Shown piece after piece: positions 1-5,954 of a stretch of DNA of 7,517 nucleotides. Position 1 is the stretch's first letter, and every line of letters starts with the position of its first letter. The DNA lies in NCBI GenBank assembly GCA_023391535.1, contig JAEWAU010000046.1:1-7517 (forward strand), read 5' to 3'. The notes under the pieces were generated by a model. It did not search any database. It was not told the DNA's origin and saw only the letters and a list, made by a program, of their open reading frames with translations. Position numbers and translations under genes: made by a program. Source of the DNA: Bacillota bacterium (GTDB lineage Bacteria > Bacillota > Clostridia > Oscillospirales > Ethanoligenentaceae).

Positions 1-48
1 CGCATATGATGCGTTTTGCAGCACCCGGCCAAAACGGCGCCTGGGGCG

Positions 49-573
49 CTACTCCGCCTTTTCGGGCGCCGGCTTATGCGGAATAATCCGGGCGGGAACG
101 CCGACGGCCGTGCAGTCGGAGGGAACGTCGCGCACCACCACGGCGTTCGCGCCGATTTTGACGTTATCCCCGATCTTCACATTGCCGATGATCCTCGCCC
201 CGGCACCGATGAGGCAGTTGTCCCCGATCACCGCGGCGCGGTTTTTTTCGTCCCCGGCCACCGTCACCTGCTGGTAGATGACGCAGTTGGCCCCGATGGC
301 TGCGAAATGGGAAATGAGAATGCCGTTGAGCCCGTGCATCAGAATCGGAGGCGTTTTGAAAGAGGCGCCGCGCCCCAGATCGGTTCCCATCGACGCACAG
401 TTGAACGCGTCGGATTTCTTGATGCGGTACAGGTACCAAAGCCGAACCCATTTCGGCTTCCGGGAGTTCGGGTCCACCACTTCGGCGCGCATCTTCCAGT
501 ATTTCGTTTCATCGTACTTCTTGATGCCGTTATAAAGCATTCCCATCGGCCACTTTTGCAGATCGATGTTCAT
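49..573 (-). CDS. Hexapeptide-repeat (left-handed beta-helix) O-acetyltransferase, serine acetyltransferase-like
   Basis: Predicted cytoplasmic acyltransferase of 174 residues that probably moves an acetyl group from acetyl-CoA to a hydroxyl or amino group; the acceptor is unknown. Residues 1-75 are a basic, aromatic-rich N-terminal part. Residues 80-165 carry imperfect hexapeptide repeats of the [LIV]-G-x-x type (for example IGANCV, IGDNCL, IGAGAR, IGDNVK, IGANAV), ending in the GVPARII signature shared with CysE-type serine acetyltransferases. His80 in the LMHG stretch aligns by eye with catalytic His158 of E. coli CysE. The aspartate before it is a methionine here, and the second CysE histidine (in the RHPKI region) has no counterpart. 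The long CysE N-terminal helical domain is also missing, so this may be a polysaccharide- or metabolite-modifying enzyme. The frame stays open upstream to 789, but the start at 573 has a GGGAGG site 6 bases before it. It is divergent from the HTH operon. Family is fairly sure, substrate is not. Confidence 0.85.
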   Translation of the reverse strand: MNIDLQKWPMGMLYNGIKKYDETKYWKMRAEVVDPNSRKPKWVRLWYLYRIKKSDAFNCASMGTDLGRGASFKTPPILMHGLNGILISHFAAIGANCVIYQQVTVAGDEKNRAAVIGDNCLIGAGARIIGNVKIGDNVKIGANAVVVRDVPSDCTAVGVPARIIPHKPAPEKAE

Positions 574-579
574 GTCCGT

Positions 580-585
580 CCTCCC
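580..585 (-). promoter_or_regulatory. Ribosome binding site of the acetyltransferase (decides start at 573)
   Basis: On the minus strand this reads GGGAGG, with a 6-base spacer to the ATG at 573-571. An alternative in-frame ATG about 18 codons upstream has no comparable site, so the shorter 174-residue protein is preferred over the 246-residue open frame. Confidence 0.75.
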
Positions 586-696
586 TTTCCGCTGCGCCGG
601 GAAGCCGCCCGGAATACGGATTTCCATAGCCCGTCCGTAATGCGGCGGCGCGGCGGAATCGCACGAATTATTCCATTCAATCTCTTTATTTGCTTT

Positions 697-725
697 ATTG
701 TACCAGACCGGCACACGTTTGTAAA
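697..725 (-). promoter_or_regulatory. Sigma-A-type promoter for the acetyltransferase gene
   Basis: Minus-strand -35 element TTTACA (725-720), a 17-base spacer and -10 element TACAAT (702-697), preceded by TGG as an extended -10. Transcription would begin near 690, giving a leader of about 115 bases. That leader contains a small perfect stem, CCGGG/CCCGG (597-601 and 608-612), with a 6-base loop; its role is unknown. The elements are read directly; activity is inferred. Confidence 0.6.
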
Positions 726-768
726 TCAGGACCGCGCGGCCCGGAATCCGCGCTCTTCTCCGGCGCAA

Positions 769-834
769 TATGTCATGTTTACTTGACATATCGCACCGCG
801 TCTGTTACACTGAATGTAAGGTAAACATGACATA
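769..834. promoter_or_regulatory. Operator-like inverted repeats bracketing the HTH-operon promoter
   Basis: TATGTCATGTTTAC at 769-782 is repeated as its exact reverse complement, GTAAACATGACATA, at 821-834. The heptamer TGACATA occurs once more at 784-790, forming with 769-775 a second, closely spaced inverted repeat (7-base arms, 8-base spacer) that overlaps the -35 element. A third, weaker palindrome, TTACA-5-TGTAA (805-819), covers the -10 element. Three copies of the half-site around one promoter, next to a gene for a small XRE-type repressor, fit an autoregulated operator. Binding by that protein is inference. Confidence 0.6.
783..811 (+). promoter_or_regulatory. Strong sigma-A-type promoter of the HTH/membrane/radical SAM operon
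   Basis: Perfect -35 TTGACA (783-788), a 17-base spacer and -10 TACACT (806-811), preceded by TGT as an extended -10. Transcription would start near 818, about 42 bases before the GTG start of the HTH gene. The elements lie inside the inverted-repeat region 769-834, so bound repressor would be expected to block RNA polymerase. Confidence 0.75.
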
Positions 835-847
835 CGGATATATCGAC

Positions 848-856
848 GGAGGTGAT
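848..856 (+). promoter_or_regulatory. Ribosome binding site of the HTH gene (decides GTG start at 860)
   Basis: GGAGGTGAT is a near-full complement of the 16S rRNA 3' end. GGAGG lies 7 bases before GTG at 860. The in-frame ATGs upstream (770 and 827) lack such a site, and both lie upstream of or within the promoter/operator elements, so the long 102-residue reading is rejected. Confidence 0.8.
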
Positions 857-859
857 CGC

Positions 860-1078
860 GTGCGAAATCTGGTGCGGAGTCTGCGGGAGGAACGCGGCCT
901 GACGCAGAAGGAACTGGGCGAGCGGGCAGGCGTTTCCCGCCAGGCGATCAACGCGGTGGAAACCGGGAAATTCGACCCCTCCATCCACCTGGCGCACGAC
1001 CTGGCGCGCCTGTTCGGCGTTTCCATCGAGGAACTGTTCCTGTTCGGGGACGAAACGGAAAGGGGAAACGGACTATGA
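860..1078 (+). CDS. Small XRE-family (Cro/C1-type) HTH transcriptional regulator
   Basis: A 72-residue DNA-binding protein that is almost only one XRE/Cro-C1 domain, of the size of the YgzD-like single-domain regulators common in Firmicutes. Helix 1 is about residues 2-12, helix 2 starts at LTQKELG (14-20), and the turn and recognition helix are in AGVSRQAINAVE (23-34), followed by the typical GKFDPS loop and two further helices up to about residue 60. The tail is short and charged. The start is GTG with a very strong ribosome binding site. The stop codon overlaps the next gene in ATGATG, so the membrane protein is probably translationally coupled. Regulators of this type are often co-transcribed with small membrane proteins. 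The operator-like repeats at 769-834 suggest that it represses its own operon, and perhaps the divergent acetyltransferase. No sensor or effector domain is visible. Confidence 0.9.
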   Translation: MRNLVRSLREERGLTQKELGERAGVSRQAINAVETGKFDPSIHLAHDLARLFGVSIEELFLFGDETERGNGL

Positions 1079-1542
1079 TGCGCTTTCTCCGGCATCCGGC
1101 AACCAACGCCTGCTGCCTGAGCCTGTTCACGGCGTTTTACGCGGCGGTGTTTTTCCTCGCCGGGCCCGTGCTGCGCAGCGCAGGCGCGGCCGCGCTCGCG
1201 GCGGAGCAGAGCGCGAAAAACCCGCTGTGGAAAAGCTGGTGCGGCCTGCTCGCCGAAGGGCGGCAGGATATCGTCGTCTGCGCCGCGGCATTGCTCACGG
1301 CGGCGGCCGTGGTTCTGCTCGTTTTCCGGCGCCATCCCTACGACGAATACCATACCGCGCTGCTGACGCAGTGCCTTGCCGCGGCGTGCGTGCTCACGCT
1401 GCTCGCAATCGCCGTCTTTTTCGTGCTGGTACTTGCAAACCCCGCACAGATCGTCGCACAGTTTGCGCTATTCATCACCATTCACTGGCTCACCGTGGTG
1501 CTGGCCGATCTCGCTTACGTCGTTCTTTGCCGCTGGAGGTGA
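1075..1542 (+). CDS. Predicted four-helix integral membrane protein of unknown function
   Basis: I do not recognise a named family. The 155-residue protein has four hydrophobic stretches that look like membrane helices, at about residues 11-34, 66-84, 96-121 and 126-152. A 30-residue loop lies between helices 1 and 2 (with KNPLWKSW), and a charged loop RRHPYDEYH (85-93) between helices 2 and 3. Histidines and several cysteines lie in or near the helices, but no catalytic motif stands out. No cleavable signal peptide is evident. It starts at ATG 1075, with AGGGG 9 bases upstream, and overlaps the HTH gene by 4 bases; the radical SAM gene follows after 9 bases. This matches the common Firmicutes pairing of a small XRE regulator with a small multi-pass membrane protein whose role is usually not known. 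That it is a real gene is well supported by its codon pattern and packing; function is open. Confidence 0.8.
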   Translation: MMRFLRHPATNACCLSLFTAFYAAVFFLAGPVLRSAGAAALAAEQSAKNPLWKSWCGLLAEGRQDIVVCAAALLTAAAVVLLVFRRHPYDEYHTALLTQCLAAACVLTLLAIAVFFVLVLANPAQIVAQFALFITIHWLTVVLADLAYVVLCRWR

Positions 1543-1551
1543 CGCTGCGCC

Positions 1552-2910
1552 GTGAAAATTCTGCTCATTCAGCCCCGGATGCGCAAGCGCCCCATGGACA
1601 CCGACCTCAAAACCCGCATGGCTCCTCCGCTTTCGCTGCTGACGCTGATGCGGCTGACGCCCGCGGGCCACGAGGTGACCCTGCTCAACGAAAACGTGGA
1701 GGAGCTCGACTGCGCGGCCCCGGCGGACCTTGTAGGCGTCACCGTGACGCTCGACGTGCTGCCGCGCGCCCGCCTCATCGCGCAGCGGTTCCGCGCGCGG
1801 GGCGTACCGGTGGTGGCGGGCGGAACCCATGTCACCTGCAGCCCCGATTCCTGCCTCGGCGCTTTCGACGCTTTGTGCGTGGGCCCGGCGGAGCGCGTTT
1901 GGGCGCGCATCGTGGAGGACGCCGCGCGCGGGGCGCTGCAAAGCGTTTACCGCGATATGGACGGCTTCCGCGGGGAAGAAATCGCCTCCCCGCTCTACGA
2001 GGGCGTCGACGCCGGGCGCTATCTCTACACCAACGTGGTCACCGCCAGCCGGGGCTGCCCCAACCGGTGCGATTTCTGCTACAACAGCTGCCAAAACCGC
2101 GCGTACGCCGTGCGCCCCGTAGCGGACGTGCTGCGCGATATCCGCGCGTTGGGCACCCGGCACGTGCTGTTCATCGACGACAACTTCATCGGCTCGCCGC
2201 CCCACACCCGCGAGCTGCTCGACGCGCTCGAGGGTTTGCATCTCAAATGGAGCGCCGCCGTCACGGCCCGGATTCTGGACTGCCCCGAGCTGCTCGACCG
2301 CATGGCGGAAACGGGCTGCCAGAGCCTGTTTATCGGGCTGGAATCCATAAACGACGACGCGCTGCGCGGCGTGCATAAGGAAAACCGGCCCGGACGGTAC
2401 GAGGCGCTCGTGGAGGCCGTCCACCGCCGTGGCATTATGGTAAACGCCAGCATGGTGTTCGGTTTGGACGGCGACGGCCCCGAGGTCTTTTCCCGCACGC
2501 TGGCCTGGCTCGAAAAAAACCGCGTGGAAACGCTCACCTCGCACATTCTCACGCCATACCCCGGCACGGAGCTGTACCGCCGCATGGAGGCCGCCGGGCG
2601 TATCACCGACCGCGATCTTTCCCATTACAACACGGCCCACGTGGTGTTCGCGCCGCAGAATATGACGCCCGCCGAGCTCTACGCGGGCTACCTTGGCATG
2701 TACAAACGGTTCTACTCGTTTCGCAGCATCCTGCGGCGGATGCCCCTTCGGAAGGAACAGCGCCGCGCGTACCTGCTGTTCAACCTGCTCTACCGCAAAT
2801 TCGGCCGCTGCACCGCGCTGCTCGCGCGCGTGGTTCCCATGCGCGCCATCGGGCGCGCCGCCGCGCGGCTCTCCTACCGGGTGAACGACCGCCATTCCAT
2901 GAAGGATTGA
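1552..2910 (+). CDS. Cobalamin-binding-domain radical SAM enzyme
   Basis: A 452-residue cytoplasmic iron-sulfur enzyme predicted to cleave S-adenosylmethionine and to bind cobalamin; the substrate is unknown. Residues 1-130 form a B12-binding-type Rossmann domain starting at MKILLIQP and containing VVAGGTHVT (87-95), a signature common in this class (BchE, HpnJ, HpnP and many methylases). The radical SAM core follows, with the cluster motif CxxxCxxC as C169, C173 and C176. Downstream are FIDDNFIG and GLESINDD, both typical of the class, and a MVFGLDGDGPE stretch. The C-terminal part from about residue 350 (HVVFAPQNMTP, then YKRFYS) resembles the DUF4070-type tail of B12 radical SAM proteins and ends in a basic helical segment. 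The start is GTG; GGAGGTGA (1535-1542) overlaps the previous gene's stop, with a rather long 12-base spacer from GGAGG. It is the last gene of the operon. Methylation, cyclisation and other radical chemistry are all possible. Confidence 0.9.
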   Translation: MKILLIQPRMRKRPMDTDLKTRMAPPLSLLTLMRLTPAGHEVTLLNENVEELDCAAPADLVGVTVTLDVLPRARLIAQRFRARGVPVVAGGTHVTCSPDSCLGAFDALCVGPAERVWARIVEDAARGALQSVYRDMDGFRGEEIASPLYEGVDAGRYLYTNVVTASRGCPNRCDFCYNSCQNRAYAVRPVADVLRDIRALGTRHVLFIDDNFIGSPPHTRELLDALEGLHLKWSAAVTARILDCPELLDRMAETGCQSLFIGLESINDDALRGVHKENRPGRYEALVEAVHRRGIMVNASMVFGLDGDGPEVFSRTLAWLEKNRVETLTSHILTPYPGTELYRRMEAAGRITDRDLSHYNTAHVVFAPQNMTPAELYAGYLGMYKRFYSFRSILRRMPLRKEQRRAYLLFNLLYRKFGRCTALLARVVPMRAIGRAAARLSYRVNDRHSMKD

Positions 2911-2934
2911 AAAAAGTGCGGTTCGGCGGCGCAC
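2910..2934 (-). terminator. Probable intrinsic terminator of the binding-protein gene
   Basis: On the minus strand, GTGCG (2934-2930), a 9-base loop and CGCAC (2920-2916) form a GC-rich 5-base stem, followed at once by six T residues (2915-2910). It lies 36 bases beyond the stop of the XylF-like gene and abuts the stop of the convergent radical SAM gene. A second short stem, CCGGAA/TTCCGG (2935-2940 and 2951-2956), sits between it and the gene. The stem is short, so efficiency is uncertain. No matching T-tract serves the plus strand. Confidence 0.5.
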
Positions 2935-2970
2935 CCGGAATGGAACCGGCTTCCGGAAATGCCGCGGCGG

Positions 2971-4083
2971 CTACTGCGCGGGCCATTCGCTCTGCGGCAG
3001 GTTCATATACACCTGGCTCACCTGATGGAAGCCGTCGCGCAGCACCGTTTGCGCCATGTTCTGCCTGTTCACCGCCACCGGCTCGATGCTGTAGTACGGA
3101 ACGGAGTATTTGCCGTCGAAGATTTTCCCGGGAATTTTCGGTTTTTGGCCCTGCGCGTATTCCACGGCGAAATCGGCGGCGGTCGACGCCAGTTTGCCGA
3201 TGGGCTTATAAACCGTCATGAGCTGCTGCCCCTCCATCACGCGCTGGCACGCGGCCAAATCCGCGTCCATCCCCGTAACCGGCACCGAGGGGATCAGCCC
3301 GAACTTGGAAAGGGTGGTGATGACGCCGCCCGCAAGGCCGTCGTTCTCCGCGATCACGGCGTCGATCTTCTGCCCGTTCACCAGGATGTTCTCCACCTCG
3401 TCCGCCGCCACGTCGGCCATCCAGTCGTCGGTGTTGAAATCCTTCAGAATCTTCACCCGCCCGCTCTGCACCGGGGCCTTGAGCTCCTCCTCCAGCCCCT
3501 GGCGGATCATGGTCACGTTGTAATCGCTCACGGGGCCTTCCGCGATCACATAGTTGCCCTTCGGCACGGCGGTGAGGATGGCCTGCGCCTGCAGGCGCCC
3601 CACCTGAACGTTATCAAACGAGATATACAGGTCGCACCCGGCGTTTCGCACCAGCCGGTCGTAGGAAATGACCTTCACGCCCGCCTGCCTGGCAACGCTC
3701 ACGCAGCGCGCGGCGGCCGTGGCGTCATGCGGGATGAGCACGAGCACGTCGATCCCCTGCGCCACAAGGTGCCGAACCTGCGCAAGCTGCTCGTCGCCGT
3801 TGTCGTCCGCAACCTCCACCGTCACCTGAGCGCCCTTTTTCTCCGCTTCGGCCAGAAAATCCGTGCGGTCGATATACCAGCGTTCCTCCTTGAGGGTATC
3901 CATCGCAAACCCGATGCGCGGCACGCGGCTTTTGGGGACATTCGGCTTGCCCGTGCAGCCGGAGCACGCGGCGCACAGAACCAGCGCGGCGAGGAGCGCG
4001 CGCAGGGAAAACTGCCGGGCACGCGCCCGGCGGGAAGCTTTTCCGGTTTCGGGAGAAAAGCGCTGGGATGGTTGCCGTTCCAT
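2971..4083 (-). CDS. XylF-like sugar-binding lipoprotein (periplasmic-binding protein type 1 fold)
   Basis: A 370-residue protein predicted to be anchored outside the membrane by a lipid and to bind a monosaccharide, probably a pentose such as D-xylose. After a long basic N-terminus (1-28) there is a hydrophobic stretch (29-39) and a cysteine cluster (C37, C40, C43); the lipidated residue is probably C40 or C43, although the lipobox is not canonical. The mature part follows E. coli XylF by eye: the IGFAMDTLKEERW start (R68), VLVLIPHD, ISYDR (R143), ISFDN (D157, N158), AENDGLAGG (N247, D248), GMDADLAA (D273) and MTVYKPIGKLA (K293), most of which match sugar-contacting positions. The start at 4083 has GGGAGG 7 bases upstream. 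No ABC ATPase or permease adjoins it. Instead it follows a sensor kinase and an AraC-type regulator, so a sensory role like that of clostridial XylFII is plausible. Ligand identity is inferred. Confidence 0.88.
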   Translation of the reverse strand: MERQPSQRFSPETGKASRRARARQFSLRALLAALVLCAACSGCTGKPNVPKSRVPRIGFAMDTLKEERWYIDRTDFLAEAEKKGAQVTVEVADDNGDEQLAQVRHLVAQGIDVLVLIPHDATAAARCVSVARQAGVKVISYDRLVRNAGCDLYISFDNVQVGRLQAQAILTAVPKGNYVIAEGPVSDYNVTMIRQGLEEELKAPVQSGRVKILKDFNTDDWMADVAADEVENILVNGQKIDAVIAENDGLAGGVITTLSKFGLIPSVPVTGMDADLAACQRVMEGQQLMTVYKPIGKLASTAADFAVEYAQGQKPKIPGKIFDGKYSVPYYSIEPVAVNRQNMAQTVLRDGFHQVSQVYMNLPQSEWPAQ

Positions 4084-4343
4084 GCCGATCCCTCCCGTTT
4101 CTTTTCATACGAATACCCGATTCAAAACAGAAACGTCCGCCATTCCCGTTTTCTGCTTTTTTCCGATGGAAAATCCGTGCGAACGCGCACAGAGAAAAAT
4201 CCGCGGCGAAAGCTTTTCTCCATGGGTTTTGGCGCGAATTTTACCACACGGTGACCGGAGAATCGTATCACTCTGCAAATTCCTGTGGAAGTATCCGCGA
4301 GATTCCGAATCTGCGTTTAGCTGGCGGAGCGAAATCCGTTTTG
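4084..4343 (-). promoter_or_regulatory. Intergenic region upstream of the XylF-like gene, with a candidate promoter
   Basis: These 260 bases separate the response regulator from the binding protein and hold no convincing gene. On the minus strand, TAAAAT (4243-4238) preceded by TGG gives an extended -10 element, but no good -35 is seen at the usual distance, so it may need an activator such as the adjacent AraC-type regulator. A start there would leave a leader of nearly 150 bases. I see no intrinsic terminator after the response regulator gene, so read-through from the kinase/regulator transcript is also possible. Confidence 0.35.
4159..4203. repeat. Cluster of short palindromes and direct repeats upstream of the XylF-like gene
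   Basis: TTTTCC-GAT-GGAAAA (4159-4173) is a perfect palindrome with 6-base arms. It is followed by the stem GTGCG-AACG-CGCAC (4177-4181 and 4186-4190). The octamer AAAATCCG occurs at 4170-4177 and again at 4196-4203, flanking that stem at a 26-base period. These could be a binding site for the neighbouring AraC-type regulator or RNA structure in the leader. The repeats are directly visible; the role is a guess. Confidence 0.4.
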
Positions 4344-5954
4344 TCAGTTCCGGCCCGCGTTTTGCGCGGCGCGGTATTCCGTGGGCGTCATCCCCACCGT
4401 TTTTTTGAAGATGCGGCTGAAATAGTTGGGGTCGGAATACCCGACCTGATAGCAGATTTCCTTGCCCTGAAATCCCGAATCCGAAAGAAGCCGCTTGGAT
4501 TTTTCCATGCGCAGCTCCGTCAGATAATCGATAAAGTTGCAGCCCATCTCGTCCTTGAACAGCTTGCTGAAATACGTGGGGCTGACGCTGCATTCCCGGG
4601 AAACTTCCTCGAGCGTGAGCTCCCGTGTGAAATTCGCGGCGATGTATTCCACCGCCCTGCGCACGATATCGGAAAGCTTGGATGTGCGCGCCTCCCGCAG
4701 CTCCTCGCAGAGGGCGCGGATCTGGTTTTGCAGCCACGCGTTGAGCACCCCGTCGTCCGCCAGGGCGTAAAGGGCCTTCATCGCTTCTCCGGGCGAAACG
4801 GTGAGCGCTCCGTTTTCCCTGGCCACACGGTTGAGCATGGCCACCAGCTCGGTGAGGGCGGCGCGGCGGTCCTGAAAGCGCTTTCCGAATTCCTCCATGC
4901 TCCATTCCCAGATCAGCCCGTAGGTGTGCAGCGCGTCCTCGCAGCTGCCGGATGTAAGCTGGCGCAGCAGCAGCTTTTCGATATCCGTCGGGTAGGAAAC
5001 GCCCGTTTGCGGGCGGATATCGCCGATGTGGACGATGCCCCCGCCCTGCGGCGCGCAGGCTACGGCCCGCAGCGAATCCTCATAGGACTGGCCGGCGAGC
5101 GAAAGCTCCGGGCACCAGCGCCCGATGCCGATCACAAAATCCGCGTCCGGAAGCACGCCCTGCAGCTTGCGGTGCACCGTGCCCGCCGTTTCCAGCGCCT
5201 CCGTGCGCCGGGCATACTCGCTTTCCGGAGGGCCGCAGGGGACAAAAGCGACCACGCGGTTGAGCATCACAGGGCCCACCACGCAGTCGCAGCAGGCCTT
5301 GAAGGCGTCGCGCAGCATGGAATAATGCTGCTGGCTCCGCACGCCGGAGCCGATCTTGTTGGCAAGCTCTCCCCGGCCGGACTTCTCGCCGAATTCCACC
5401 GTCATCACATAACCGCCCTCCGCGGGAAGGCTCAGCAGCGTGCGGTAGGAGGCCAGCTTCTGCCCGTGCTCGCCGGAGGAGAGGAGCGAATAGATGAAGC
5501 CGCTTTCCAGCATGGGCAGCACCATCGCCATCTTCTCCTGCATGGCAAGCTCCCGGGAAAGCCGCTGCCGTTCGCTTTCCTTGAGCTGCAGGGCCTCCTC
5601 CAGCGCCGCCACCATCCGCCCCCGGCTCACGGGCTTGCTCAGGTAGCGCAGAACGCCGAGCCCCAGCGCCTCTTTGACATAATCGAATTTTTCGTAAGCG
5701 GAAATAATGAGGAACAGCGCGCCCGCGTCGAACTGTTTGATCTCGCCGATGGCGGCCAGCCCGTCGATGCCCGGCATGAGAATGTCCATCAGGACGATAT
5801 CGGGCTGGCAGGCGCGCGCCGCCTCGATCACCTCGCGCCCCGAACGCGCGGTGTAAAGCGTAATCCGTTCCGCGAAATCGCGGGCGACGATGAAGCGGAT
5901 GGAATCGAGCGCGATCTGCTCGTCGTCCGCCGCCAACAGTTTAAACGGTTTCAT
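4344..5954 (-). CDS. YesN-type response regulator: receiver domain plus AraC-family HTH output
   Basis: A 536-residue cytoplasmic transcription factor, the partner of the histidine kinase encoded just upstream. Residues 3-120 are a CheY-like receiver with acidic D10 and D11, phospho-acceptor D57 in VLMDILMPGIDG, S85 and K107-P108. A charged helical linker (about 112-145) leads to a middle region (about 150-420) that has GIGRW followed by a YEDSLRA helix (275-297), resembling the degenerate GGDEF-like region of CdaR/PucR-type and YesN-type regulators; it shows no intact GGDEF motif. Residues 430-536 are an AraC-type DNA-binding domain with two helix-turn-helix units (LTLEEVSRECSVSPTYFSKLF, 447-467, and about 497-518) and the family ending YFSRIFKKTVGMTPTEYR. 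The ATG at 5954 overlaps the kinase stop by 14 bases, with a GGAG site 9 bases upstream, so the pair is co-translated. Likely target: the nearby XylF-like gene and sugar-use genes outside the window (inference). Confidence 0.93.
   Translation of the reverse strand: MKPFKLLAADDEQIALDSIRFIVARDFAERITLYTARSGREVIEAARACQPDIVLMDILMPGIDGLAAIGEIKQFDAGALFLIISAYEKFDYVKEALGLGVLRYLSKPVSRGRMVAALEEALQLKESERQRLSRELAMQEKMAMVLPMLESGFIYSLLSSGEHGQKLASYRTLLSLPAEGGYVMTVEFGEKSGRGELANKIGSGVRSQQHYSMLRDAFKACCDCVVGPVMLNRVVAFVPCGPPESEYARRTEALETAGTVHRKLQGVLPDADFVIGIGRWCPELSLAGQSYEDSLRAVACAPQGGGIVHIGDIRPQTGVSYPTDIEKLLLRQLTSGSCEDALHTYGLIWEWSMEEFGKRFQDRRAALTELVAMLNRVARENGALTVSPGEAMKALYALADDGVLNAWLQNQIRALCEELREARTSKLSDIVRRAVEYIAANFTRELTLEEVSRECSVSPTYFSKLFKDEMGCNFIDYLTELRMEKSKRLLSDSGFQGKEICYQVGYSDPNYFSRIFKKTVGMTPTEYRAAQNAGRN

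Noticed and set aside
1..17. Small stem CGCAT-ATG-ATGCG followed by TTTT, possible terminator of a gene to the left
   Set aside because: The stem is only 5 bases and lies at the window edge, so neither its extent nor the gene it would serve can be seen.
16..786. Plus-strand open frame of 256 codons opposite the acetyltransferase
   Set aside because: The minus-strand hexapeptide repeats explain the region, and the frame runs across the noncoding divergent promoter area.
574..789. N-terminal extension of the acetyltransferase up to 789
   Set aside because: The stretch contains the likely promoter (697-725) and has no family similarity; the start at 573 has a good ribosome binding site.
1468..2934. 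Minus-strand open frame of 488 codons opposite the radical SAM gene
   Set aside because: Antisense to a gene with an intact CxxxCxxC motif and B12-binding signature; composition is that of a shadow.
2959..4254. Plus-strand open frame of 431 codons opposite the XylF-like gene
   Set aside because: Shadow frame with low-information, His/Arg-rich translation; the minus-strand gene matches XylF throughout.
4068..4260. Possible small gene or riboswitch in the gap before the XylF-like gene
   Set aside because: No frame with a plausible start and ribosome binding site, and no fold I could match to a known riboswitch class.
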